Assembly: GCA_963555705.1 (NCBI GenBank)
Contig: OY743187.1
Coordinates: 17,808,133 to 17,872,132, forward strand
Origin: Ligustrum vulgare
Lineage: Eukaryota > Streptophyta > Magnoliopsida > Lamiales > Oleaceae
Direction: 5' to 3'
Length of the DNA stretch: 64,000 nucleotides
Each line of letters begins with the position of its first letter. Within the stretch, counting starts at the first letter, position 1. Shown here piece by piece: positions 54,903-64,000 of this stretch. The position numbers were made by a program, and so were the translations under genes. The notes below the pieces were generated by a model. That model saw only the letters and a list, made by a program, of their open reading frames with translations. It made no database searches and had not been told where the DNA came from.

Positions 54903-56222
54903 GGGAAAATTACAGTCACGGTTCCAAACCTTTCATTTTTTTACAAATTTTACCCAAACCTTAATTTTGTGCCACGCAGAGTCCCAAACTTTTCAAAAAT
55001 ATGCACCCGGGGTCCAAATGAATGAAAACCGTCCAATTTGACAGTTAATTGACCAATCAGATTTTTTTTTACCAATTTAAAAGGGTAAAATGGTAACTTT
55101 TCTATTTAACACTCTTTAAATTTTTTTTTTTATAAAAAAAGGTTATCCTTCTTCCCCTCCACAACCCCCCAAATCAGTGCCAAATCCAGAAAAAAGATGA
55201 AACAACTACTTCCCAGTTCCCACCACAGCCATCGGCTATCCAATTCAAAACTAAAACCACCAAACTTCTCCTTCCCCAACCACCACATCCCCACCCCTTC
55301 GACAATTTCCTATGAACCTCTCTGCTCAGCAACAAGTCAGATCTGGCTTTCTGGGGTCAATTTCAATTGTCCCAGCTCACGGTTGTTCATGCCCAAGCCA
55401 TTCATGAAGCTCAGTCGAAGGCTTAGGGCCTTAGGCTCATGTCCAAGCACATGCCCAATGAGCAAGTTTTGGTTTGTCATCGCTCTTTATCTCTAGAGCT
55501 ACTAGTGCTGGTGCAAAAAGGTTTATGAAGAAACCATTTGTGTGGCCAACTGGCTATTCGCCTACAAACATGGTTTCTCTATGAAGAAAATGGATTGTCC
55601 AACTGCTGCTCGCAGAAAGAAGTAGAAGCTTCCAGAGAAGCAATTATAGAAAAGAGTGGCTGCAATTTTGCTTGAATCTACTTTACACATAGCTTGTTCT
55701 TAAAGTCTGTATGGATTTAGATATACACATCTTATACTTACTACAATACAAAGGGGAAATGTAAAAGGAATTTCGATAGCTCTGATTTTTCTGATTCTAG
55801 CTAGAGAAGAAGATCTAACTGAAATTGAAATTTCAAATTTATGCTAATCGGAGGCTTATTTCAACAAACAACCACCATAGCTACGTTCGCGAGGCCAAGG
55901 GGCTGCTTCTGGGTGGTGGCGTAAAATCTTCCAGTGGAGGTCCGACGGCGAGGCGGCGGCGGTTGGCTGAGGCCCAGTGGGGGGTGTGGAGGGGAATAAG
56001 GATAACCTTTTTTTAACTTAAAAAGTGTTAAATGGCGAAGTTACCATTTTATCCTTTTAAATTGGTCAAAAAAATATGATTGGTCAGTTAATGGTCAAAT
56101 TGGACGGTTTCCATCCATTTGGACCCTGGGTGCATATTTTTTAAAGGTTTGGAGTTGTGGATAGCACAAAATGAAAGTTTGGAAAAAAATGAAAGATTTG
56201 GAACCGTGATTGCAATTTTTCC
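54903..56222. mobile_element. Mutator-like non-autonomous element with long TIRs (candidate Pack-MULE)
   Basis: TTAATTAAA flanks both sides perfectly (54894-54902 and 56223-56231), a 9-bp duplication as expected for Mutator-like elements. The left end GGGAAAATTACAGTCACGG matches the right end in reverse complement GGAAAAATTGCAATCACGG. Inverted similarity extends about 240 bp (for example ACCGTCCAATTTGAC and AGGTTATCCTT in inverse order on the right). The 840-bp interior (about 55150-55990) is GC-richer than its surroundings. One frame near 55497-55630 reads CKKVYEETICVANWLFAYKH but is interrupted by stops. This fits a captured gene fragment, but I do not recognise a source. Confidence 0.8.
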
Positions 56223-56231
56223 TTAATTAAA

Positions 56232-56644
56232 AGGGTAAATAGCACAAAACGTCCCTACCTTTAACATGTATTGTGCAAAATATCTCAGCGTTGTGATTTT
56301 TTACGCTGAACGTCCAAACCTTTACATTTTCTTGTTGGAGACGTCATTTTTTATATTTAACCATATTTCACCACTAAATTAAAATTTATTAGTAAACATG
56401 AGGGGATTTTTTTTCAATTCTATTTTTAATTCATTTCTTTCTTTCAATAAAGATAATTGGCACAAAACGTCCTTACGTTTGACACTCATTGTGGAAAAAC
56501 ATCCCAACATTCGTTTTTTTGACGAATAACATCCCTACCTTTAGATTTTCTTGCAGATTAGTCCCCAAATTTTACTTTTCTTTCAATTTAGTCATTTTGT
56601 ATTTGATTTACATGTCATTGTCTTCAAACGTGTATAACATTTGA
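56232..56644. repeat. Two related CAAAACGTCC blocks, no gene
   Basis: GCACAAAACGTCCCTACCTTTAA (interrupted match) near 56241 recurs as GCACAAAACGTCCTTACG near 56460. Each is followed by CATTGTG(C/G)AAAA, a CAACATT/CAGCGTT word and ACATTTTCTTG/AGATTTTCTTG. The spacing is about 219 bp. Probably a decayed element; termini not resolved. Confidence 0.45.
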
Positions 56645-56798
56645 TCTACTCATGGTCTTTCCACTTCTCCCTTGGTCGTCCTGCTCCTCAAGAGCTGGCA
56701 GCCTCGTTTTCAGGAAGTGAATTTTTGCCTCCCAGGGGTTCGAACCTTGTACCTAGGGGTTAAGTACAAACTTCATGGAATCCCTGGTACCATTAGAC
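56645..56798 (+). repeat. Direct repeat copy 1 next to a long hairpin
   Basis: From TCTACTCATGGTCTTTCC to GGTACCATTAGAC, matching 56885-57037 at an estimated 88-90%. Contains GGGGTTCGAACCTTG, which resembles a tRNA B box, so a SINE or tRNA-derived origin is possible. The frame across it has no recognisable domain. Confidence 0.8.
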
Positions 56799-56887
56799 GG
56801 TCGGCAGCCCTTGAGGACCGGGTACGCTACAAAAAAGGGGATGCCTTTTTTGTATCGTACCCGATCCTCAAGGGCTGCTGACCGTCT
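56795..56887. repeat. 93-nt near-perfect hairpin between direct repeats
   Basis: The left arm 56795-56838 pairs with 56844-56887: 44-nt arms, three mismatches and a 5-base loop. Outer part AGACGGTCRGCAGCCCTTGA, inner part GGGTACG(C/A)TACAAAAAAGG. A transcript through it would fold into one long stem. Its ends overlap the end of repeat copy 1 and the start of copy 2. Confidence 0.88.
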
Positions 56888-57037
56888 ACTTATGGTCTTT
56901 CCACTCCCCCTTGGTCGTCCTGCTCCTCAAGGGTTGGCAGCCTCATTTTCAGGAAGTGGATTTTTACCTCCCAGTGATTCCAACCTTGTACCTAGGAGTT
57001 AAGTACAAATTTCATGAAATCTTTGGTACCATTAGAC
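56885..57037 (+). repeat. Direct repeat copy 2
   Basis: Second copy, from TCTACTTATGGTCTTTCC to GGTACCATTAGAC. The B-box-like word is altered (GTGATTCCAACCTTG). Followed by a CG-rich patch (CCCGCCCCCCATGTGAGGGG). Confidence 0.8.
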
Positions 57038-57351
57038 CACCTAGGACCCGCCCCCCATGTGAGGGGGCAGTAGCCCGCGCGGATGAAGCAGCTTTTTTGT
57101 AATAGAAATAATCAGGCAATGTATATGTAATATGTGTTAATTATGTCACATCCTATTCAATTTAGAAGGTTATTTTAAATAAATATAAATCAGTACGCGA
57201 GACTATGACAATCAAGTAAATTATTACGAGTGGATTTAAGAAAGGCATCTTATGAAGAAAAAGACAATCATGTCTTATAGATTCGGTTTGATAAAAGCGG
57301 GGCAGAACTAGGAAATCTAAACGTAGTAGGTTAGAGAAAACATGAATGTAG

Positions 57352-58014
57352 AGGCGGAGCCTCCCCCCTCGGGATTCCGGTCTCGGATTTTTTCATTTTT
57401 AAATCCAAAAATAAGAACAATTCATACTTCAAATTCATAAATATAACAAATAATTTTTACTTAAATGACAATATCTAAAAACTAAAAAAGTACCACAAAT
57501 GTGCAATATAAAATATCTTGAGGTGTTACTTGTGAAGCACCCTCCTACTTTTCATATGATAAAACTTTTCAACGATGACATCTGTATCAATTTCAAGATT
57601 TCTCTCTCAATATAGATGACCATGACATTCGATAGAAATTCATCATCCATTTTATTGCGAAGCGATGTCTTTTTAAAGATTTGTTGGAATACTTGATAAT
57701 TTAACATCACATTTCTTATTAAAGTAATTATGGATATTTCTTTTTAGCATTTTAATCAATCTGGAAGAATATGTCATATCCAAAATTCAATCAACAAGTG
57801 GTAAAATCAAAAAATCAAAAAATTAACTACCACAAAAATCTAAATAAGCCCTTTCATTAAAAAAATAAATAAAAATTAACTGACATTGGGTTTGTTCATA
57901 GTAGGCTTTGCTAAGAGATTTAATGATCTGAAATTGGGAGCCCAACTGAACTCAAAATTTTTTAGACTTTTGTAGTGGGCTTGGGCGGACTAATGCCCAA
58001 GCCTGGTTCTGCCC
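57352..58014 (-). mobile_element. hAT-derived fragment with transposase C-terminal remnant
   Basis: The left edge GAGGCGGAGCC resembles the hAT TIR word GGCGGA, and the right edge CTGGTTCTGCCC is a poor partner. On the minus strand (about 57690-57555) a frame reads LRNKMDDEFLSNVMVIYIER, a hAT dimerisation-end motif. No clean 8-bp duplication was found. It is non-coding overall. Confidence 0.5.
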
Positions 58015-58022
58015 TTGGATAA

Positions 58023-58319
58023 GAGCATCTTCAATGGGATAGTGTCTACTATGTATATGTGACAAATACATTGACATTAATATTAAAAAATTTCTTCAAT
58101 ACAACAATGTTCATTGTGCATACATGGCAAATTATTATTAGTTTTCAAGAAAAATGAAAGAGAGAAAATTTTTAATTGGATAAAAATTATTAAATTAATC
58201 CTAGATATTGTCTAGCACAATATCTAGAATTAGACAATATCTAGCATTAATTATGTCACGTAAGCAATTCTTGTCATTTGTAAAAAAAATAGCTAGACAA
58301 TGTCCCATTAAAGATTCTC
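58023..58319. mobile_element. Tourist-like MITE (GAGCATCTTCAATGGGA)
   Basis: TIRs GAGCATCTTCAATGGGA and (reverse complement) GAGAATCTTTAATGGGA bound 297 bp. The flanks are TAA and AAA, a near 3-bp duplication. Non-coding. Confidence 0.7.
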
Positions 58320-58744
58320 AAAATAACCAAATCTCCAAGATTTAATACATGACGATGATTCGATGAATGGCTCATTCTTTATTATCCACGGGAAAATTTG
58401 GTCATTAATAGTAATATTTTTAGAAAATGATGAAATTTCTTCGATTGTTAATATGAAAATAAATTGGTTCAATTTATCGATCTTTTTATTAGAACGTAGA
58501 AACATGCTCTTCTACATCTAACTTTTATCACATTGAGTGCAACACTCTCACACGAATATATGTGAGACCGCCATCATAATGAGAGATTTCACCCCGTGTA
58601 AGAGGGCTATGGCACATCAAGTGGTAGAATAATATTACTAAAAAATATATTACTTTTGGGGTGTTGGAATATGGGTCATGAGTCGCTCATGTGTTGACCC
58701 GACCCACATGAAAACGAGTAATTACATTATACAATGTTTCTTTA
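58320..58744. other. Short intergenic stretch, nothing identified
   Basis: Contains a minus-strand 65-codon frame (58308-58505) with no recognisable domain and a short GACCCGACCCACATG patch near 58700. No paired termini seen. Confidence 0.4.
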
Positions 58745-59158
58745 GAGCATTCGCATTGAATGTGTTGATTTAACTAGTCACATATGTAAAAAAAAATGTT
58801 AAATGACACGTGTACATGTTAAAGTTAACATTATTACCACAATAGATGTGCTAATTTTTAGTTAAGTCCAAAAATATGATAAATATTTATTTTTAAAATA
58901 GCAAAATATACATATTGATATGATATTCATTTTAAAGATCTCATTAAATCACATAATATGAAATTAATAAAAATTCATTTTCAACTTAAAATTTTCATGT
59001 CATTAGTTAAAATGCTAGCTAAATTTAATAAAAAAGTTAACTTGTGGTTAAAAAGATTCTCTTAACTTGTATCTTAATATATCAAATGTAGACATTAATT
59101 CAACTCCGTACTAACTTATTCTATTAATATCTGCTTTAACACATCAAATGCAGATGCT
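58745..59158. mobile_element. MITE (GAGCATTCGCATTGAATGTG)
   Basis: The left end after TTA and the right end in reverse complement (AGCATCTGCATTTGATGTG) are TIRs of the same family as 62649-63030. Right flank TTC, probably a mutated TTA. 414 bp, non-coding. Confidence 0.7.
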
Positions 59159-59184
59159 TTCATTCTCATATTTAAAAATACATA

Positions 59185-59813
59185 CTCCCTCTATCTTGTG
59201 TAAATATGTTTGTTTCTTTTTTCACATAGTAAAAAAATGTAACTAATGTAATTGGAAATATAATTTTTCTTACATTTTACCAATATACTATCCCTACATT
59301 AAATATCGTAATAAATACGATTATTTTATATTTGTTGATAATAATGGATATTAAGAATATGTTTGGCACACTAAGCTGATAAGCTAGATGATAGCTGATA
59401 AGTTAGCTAATTGAAATAGAAATATTTGTAAAAATTAGTTGAAAAGTTAGCTCAGAAATACAAAATAATATAAAAGAAAATATATTTTAAATACTTTATT
59501 GGCATAGGGGTGTAATTTAAAAAAAAATATAAAGAGGCTAAAAATGAAATAAAAACGCTTGTAAAAGAAGCTTTTGAGATAAGTTATAACTTCTCAAATT
59601 AGACCATCAACCAAATATAACTTATTTGAGTAGATGAAGCTTATAAAGCTCTCTAAATAAGTTATAAGCTCGCTTATTTAGCTTACCAAATATACTCTAA
59701 ATATGGGCATATTAGAAAATTTAAAAATAACTAGACCTTTAATAAGGAAATTGAGATATAATTTGGGACGAACAAATAAGGAAAACAAGTTTATTTTCAA
59801 GGAACGGAGGAAG
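59185..59813. mobile_element. Stowaway MITE with a nested Tourist-like MITE
   Basis: The termini CTCCCTCTATCTTGTGTAAA and (reverse complement) CTTCCTCCGTTCCTTGAAAA lie between TA duplications (59183-59184, 59814-59815). A 343-bp element at 59355-59697 is inserted inside, so the older element is about 280 bp, the same size as the one at 30932. Confidence 0.78.
59355..59697. mobile_element. Tourist-like MITE inside the Stowaway
   Basis: TIRs GAATATGTTTGG and CCAAATATACTC, flanked by TAA on both sides (59352-59354 and 59698-59700). The interior repeats GATAAGCTA/TAAGCTTATA-type words. Confidence 0.8.
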
Positions 59814-59821
59814 TAATATTA

Positions 59822-59995
59822 GCCCCTGTTTGGACCGTTTGGTAAAGATTAAAATCAGATTTTTAGTTGATTTTGATAAAAATTGATGAGGTGTATGGTT
59901 GGAAAAATGTGAGTCCCAATAAATATTTGGTTAAACTTGATTGTTGACTTTGACTCAGATTAAAATTTAGATTTTAATTGTTACCAAACATGGAC
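59822..59995. mobile_element. Tourist-like MITE (GCCCCTGTTTGG...CCAAACATGGAC)
   Basis: 174 bp with TTA on both sides (59819-59821 and 59996-59998). Same family as 22866-23029. It sits six bases from the Stowaway at 59185-59813. Confidence 0.78.
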
Positions 59996-60000
59996 TTAAT

Positions 60001-60890
60001 ATTATTAATTTGATTAATATGAGAACCTGATGCGAACCCCTTTGGTGTTTAAACCAAAAATTCCTACAACAATTTTATATCATACCCAATAAACCTAAAA
60101 TGGTAAAATAAGTGATAAAATACATTAACCCAAGTTTATCCCAACCAAAATTCAAAGATTAATAACCCTAGCCCAATGGATGAAGATAAAACAAATTTCA
60201 AGATGATGGAAATCAACAACAACACAAGAATAACATACTCAAGATATAGTTGAAGAACTTCCAAGAATTACAAGAAAAAGAAATAGGGATTTTACTTCAC
60301 CCAAAAGGAGCTACTCATAAGAACATTCATGAACATCCTAATTAATGTTTCTAGGGTTTCAAATGGGTCTATTTATAGTACAAAAAAAAAAGGTTCAGTT
60401 TTAAAAGAAAAACTCGCGAAAATTTGCATTCTAAACAGACACGCGATCATGTGGAGATCGCAAAAATTCACTGCATCTAAAACGTGCGCGATCGAGCACT
60501 TGTTTTGTCTCGCGATCGCGCAGGTGATCAAAAACTCTGCACTCGTCATCTTCAGTATTTTGGTCATAACTTTTGATCCCGATGTCCGATTGAGGTGATT
60601 CAAAATGCGTTGAAAACTAGACAAAAGGAATACAATTCTTCAATAATAGTGAACCTCAAATTCGAATTTATCTATGTCAAAACTTTAATTGAATCCATGA
60701 CATGATTCTACCAAAAACTTGATTCTTGGTTTCTTTTCTTGATTATTCACTTTGTTTAGTCTCGAATCTAAACCTTTTTGGCATTGAATCTCGTCATGGT
60801 TCCCACTGACACGTGAATCGAGGTTTGAAGTTTTCGGATCTCATTATAATCTTATATTTAGGGACGGTGGAGAGAGAATGTAATTAATAG
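60001..60890. mobile_element. LTR-retroelement-like segment, boundaries uncertain
   Basis: A GC-richer block at 60412-60600 holds GTGCGCGATCGAGCAC and CTCGCGATCGCGCAG, then GGTCATAACTTTTGATCCC and CCGATTGAGGTGATTC, wording I associate with plant LTRs. Small frames on both strands (60329-60624) are overlapping shadows in this block and show no domain. No paired LTR or primer site is present, so it may be a solo or truncated LTR. Confidence 0.35.
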
Positions 60891-61384
60891 TTAATTTAAT
60901 TAATTGTGATAACCTTAATTTTAGGAATGTGATTTACTTTTAAAATATACTAATAATTATGAGAGTTACATTAATTAATAAAATAAAAATATTACTAATA
61001 AAACATTACAAATTTGAAGTGATTACTGAGACGAATGTGGTAATGATATGTATTTCATTACTAAAGGAGAAGAAGTTGATTTAGAATGAAATATGGTTTT
61101 GTATTGAACGGATGTAGTTTGGATGGTGTCAAGGGTGGGAGTGTGGATTAAGTTTTTAATATTTTTTTTATTATATAGTACTATTAATTAGCACCTAAAT
61201 TTTAAAAATATTTTTTAAATTTGTTAATTAGAAGTGATTCATGTAAGGGAACAATACATAAATAAGGTGTTTACAAATACATATTTAAGAAATGAGACTA
61301 AACTTGTATAATTTCAAAAATCACAAGCTGTAATTACGATTAATAAATTAAATTAAATAATTAAAATATTTTATTAATTATATA
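60891..61384. other. AT-rich intergenic sequence, nothing identified
   Basis: Rich in TTAATTAAT and TTAAATTAAATAATTAAA words. No frame longer than a few tens of codons and no paired termini. Confidence 0.45.
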
Positions 61385-62575
61385 TATTAAGGTCACTGTA
61401 ATGTATATTTCAAGTCACAAAAAAACTTTTAGGTCACAAATTTTCAAAATATTAGGTGGCGTTCTGTTTGTATTTTATTTTGTATTTTCATTTTCGAAAA
61501 TGTTTTGTGTTTTGTGTTTTCATTTTTGTTTTCAAATTTGCTGAAAACGCGTTTGATTTGTCATTTCTGAAAACTGTTTTTGAAAATGAAAAACTGGAAA
61601 ACACGTTCTGTTTGAAATTTTGCAGAACACTATTTAAACTATTTTTAATTAATTTACTTGCAGAATACTACTAACTCCAACTCAAATTTCCTTTCACAAT
61701 ACACTAAAAATATGGTTACATGCAACACACTAATGTGAGCATTAAGAGTCTATATTAACACAGCTTGGTCAGGTTCGGGACTCGAGAAAGCTCTACTTTT
61801 ATTAAAATCCAGAAAATGCAAGTTCTTTCAAAACCACCAGAGTCCATTTATCATTACATTTTTTGAAATATAACAACAATAATTCTCATTTAATTTTTTT
61901 TTTGTAATGTTGATAGTGAATTGAATAAAACTTTATTTAAACTAAGTTCCAAGTTAGGATAATTCTAAAAAAAAAAAAAAAAAATTCTTTATTTATGCTT
62001 AGTTCCAAGCTAGGATAATTCTAAAAAAAATAATAAAAAAATAAAAACTTTATATTAAGTTTAGTTCTAAGTTAAGATAATTCTAAATAAAAAAAAAAAT
62101 TTCCAAAACGCGTTTTCCGCGTTTTGGACATTTTTTGTCGAAATACACATAAAACGCCCAAAACGATGTTTCGGGCGTTTTCCGTTTTGTGTACAATTTT
62201 TTTTTTGTTTTCCAAAATGCGTTTTCGAAAATGGTAAAGAGAACGCATTTTTAGCGTTTTCGAAAATAAAAACAGAAAGTAACCTCAAAACAGTAAAGAT
62301 AACAGGGGCTTAATTTTTTAGGTCACGAACTGATTTCAAGGTTACAGATTCTAAAATCAATAGGTCACAAATATCAAATTAATAGAACCTAGAATATTTT
62401 TAGGTCACAACTTATCAAATTATTATATCACAATTTTCTAAGAAACGAATATCAAATTATTATGTCACAATTATTTGATTTTTAAGTTACAACTTTTTAA
62501 TTATTAGGTCATACATTTTTTGAAGTCACATTTAACAAATTATTTGGTCAATTATTATGTAACCTGAAAAAAATG
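61385..62575. repeat. Irregular TAGGTCACAA repeat, split by a MITE
   Basis: TAGGTCACAA or close variants (AAGTCACAA, TATCACAAT, AGTTACAAC) occur about 13 times, near 61391, 61412, 61430, 62320, 62338, 62361, 62401, 62427, 62463, 62483, 62505, 62523 and 62546. Spacing is about 20-40 bp, often preceded by AAATTATT. The Harbinger MITE 61455-62309 interrupts the series. Confidence 0.6.
61455..62309. mobile_element. Tourist-like (PIF/Harbinger) MITE, complete copy, 855 bp
   Basis: Starts GGTGGCGTTCTGTTTG and ends AACAGGGGC, with TTA on both sides (61452-61454 and 62310-62312). Same family as the interrupted element at 11596. Keeps the internal foldback words AAAACGCG...CGCGTTTT and AAAACGCCC...GGGCGTTTT. 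The plus and minus frames inside it are chance. Confidence 0.8.
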
Positions 62576-62648
62576 AAGCAACCAGGCTAAAGCTAAGGTC
62601 ACGACCATCGCCTCCGTACTAGTGGGCTCGTTGCATGGAAGCCACTTA

Positions 62649-63030
62649 GAGCATCAGCAATGGATGTGTTAACTTTTATTAGTTAAATATTGCCACATAG
62701 ACAATATAATAAATGTTAAGTGTCACATCTACATGTTAACTTCAACTATTATATGAGTGTCACATTGAATGTGTTAAATTTACTCATCAACAACTAAATT
62801 AACCAATCAATGACCATTTAAGATTTCCCTCTCATGTTTCTCTCTCCCGTCTTCAACATAGACTGTCATGTCACATATTAAATTGTTTGTTAACTTTAAC
62901 AAACAAGTTAACAATACACCTAAAAATGTTCCTTTAACAAACATGCTAACATATCCAATGTGTGTATAAAAGTGACTATTAGTTAATATATGAAACTAAC
63001 AAATACTTTAACACATCCATTGTAGATGCT
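62649..63030. mobile_element. MITE (GAGCATCAGCAATGGATGTG)
   Basis: TIRs GAGCATCAGCAATGGATGTG and (reverse complement) AGCATCTACAATGGATGTG. TTA on both sides (62646-62648 and 63031-63033). Carries an inner CACATTGAATGTGTTAA...ACATATCCAATGTGT pair that may be a second eroded copy. Confidence 0.78.
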
Positions 63031-63602
63031 TTAGAGAATGGAATGATCGACGATTCCTTGATCGGTGAAATCACGTGTTGGATGTTCCCTTTGATTAGTT
63101 CTTCAAAGAAATAAGTACTATAATCAGAGGCGATCACGAATTGTTGCCTAAAGAAATCAGCCTTTTGGGATGGCGGATGATGAAAGATACGAGTATGGAA
63201 TGCGCAGCACTCGTGGAGGAACCGGGATCCAACACATTTGGAGGATGTTGAAAAGGCGATACTTGAGGCGATGTAGCCCGAATAGGTAACTGTGAACTGA
63301 TAGCCATAACAACAAATTGTAACGAGCTGATCAAGAAGTAAAGGAAAATAGTGGGGTTAGGGGTGGGCTGTAAGGTCAAACAGAGGCCGAAAAGCCAAAG
63401 AATGCCATCAGAATTGAGAAAATCAGTAATAAATTGGAGGAATAGAAAAAGAATTGAAAAGTGTGGTTATATCAGAAAAAATTTGAAGGTAAATCTGGAT
63501 TAGAAAACGAAATTGGAAAGGTTGAACCCGGTGATTGGTGAAGGGTAGAGCTTTTCTGACAAATTTGGCGACGGAGGGCCAATGTGAGGAGAGTGAATTT
63601 TC
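63031..63602. other. Intergenic stretch with a small frame of unknown coding status
   Basis: The minus strand at 63379-63134 has an 81-codon frame, Pro/Ser-rich near its middle, with no domain I recognise. GC content is higher than its surroundings, so a gene or element fragment is possible. No paired termini seen. Confidence 0.35.
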
Positions 63603-63954
63603 TCACTCTAACAAAAGAGGGTTACGGTGACTCTTTTTTTGTGATGGTAAAATATACATTGATATAAATGTAAAAAATTTTTGTCTATATTATTCTGTTC
63701 ATTGAGAGCTTTAATATGAGTATAATCTTGATATATAATTTTTAATATTTCAAAAATTACTTATTTTTACAAATAATTATGCAATTTAGCACTAAAAATA
63801 AGTAATTTTTTAAATAATAAAAGTTGTATAGCAAGATTATACTCATATTGAACCTCATGATGAATAGTATAATATAAACTGAAAAAATATAATTTTTACA
63901 AATTTTATTACATGTATTTCACTCTCACACCATAACCCTCTTTTGTGAGGGTGA
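63603..63954. mobile_element. MITE with TIRs containing AAAAGAGGGTTA
   Basis: The left TCACTCTAACAAAAGAGGGT and the right end in reverse complement TCACCCTCACAAAAGAGGGT are near-perfect TIRs of about 25 bp around 352 bp. An inner inverted pair ATGAGTATAATCTTG/AAGATTATACTCAT (about 63717 and 63831) forms a further foldback. Target duplication not resolved. Confidence 0.7.
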
Positions 63955-64000
63955 ACAAATTTAATCTTCAATGTAAGGAAAATAATTAGGGTTTGAAGTG

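Noticed and set aside
56725..56760. tRNA gene suggested by GGGGTTCGAACCTTG
   Set aside because: Only a B-box-like word is seen; no acceptor stem, anticodon arm or A box could be folded around it.

Overview
The window is AT-rich nuclear DNA of a flowering plant, most likely a eudicot. The evidence is spliced genes with GT-AG introns, an AGC kinase of the plant S6K type, a SHAQKYF-type MYB-related gene, and a dense load of plant transposons (Athila-type and Copia-type LTR elements, L1-type LINEs with an RNase H domain, hAT, PIF/Harbinger, Stowaway, Mutator-like, Helitrons). I cannot name the species.

Only two convincing host genes are present, and they converge. (1) A ribosomal protein S6 kinase gene on the plus strand (10726-27750) has six coding exons (10726-11406, 26386-26468, 26548-26668, 26788-26961, 27281-27388, 27466-27750) that join in frame to 483 residues. 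Its first intron is 14,979 bp, about 90% of it nested transposons. (2) A MYB-related repressor-type transcription factor on the minus strand (28463-30223) has three exons (30223-29926, 29468-29257, 28774-28463) encoding 273 residues. The stop codons are 712 bp apart.

Layout. 1-4240: end of a Harbinger-like element, a MITE with a 9-bp target duplication, and a Gypsy-like solo LTR carrying a 725-bp hAT derivative. 4240-10340: the 3' part and 3' LTR of an Athila-like element, ending 385 bp before the kinase start codon. 10341-27750: kinase gene. Its intron 1 holds a Harbinger MITE split by a LINE with about 0.7-kb direct repeats on either side, then a decayed hAT transposon containing a 3.8-kb LINE, another hAT piece, three MITEs and a young gag-only Copia-type element (23233-25782; the 682-bp LTRs differ at 3 sites; target duplication AAACA). 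28463-30350: MYB gene and short promoter. 30360-35260: MITEs, a hAT-like element, a Helitron 3' end and a degenerate tandem repeat. 35263-54263: about 19 kb of Helitrons, all in minus orientation, many head-to-tail, with two separate tandem duplications. 54903-64000: a Mutator-like element with a perfect 9-bp target duplication and long terminal inverted repeats, a 93-nt near-perfect hairpin between direct repeats, and a dense run of MITEs.

The kinase would act in TOR signalling, and the MYB protein is expected to bind DNA and repress transcription. Nothing in the sequence links them beyond adjacency. I found no CRISPR array, rRNA or convincing tRNA gene and no new multi-gene system. The most informative structures are the Helitron array, with a recombinant middle copy, and the nested kinase intron.
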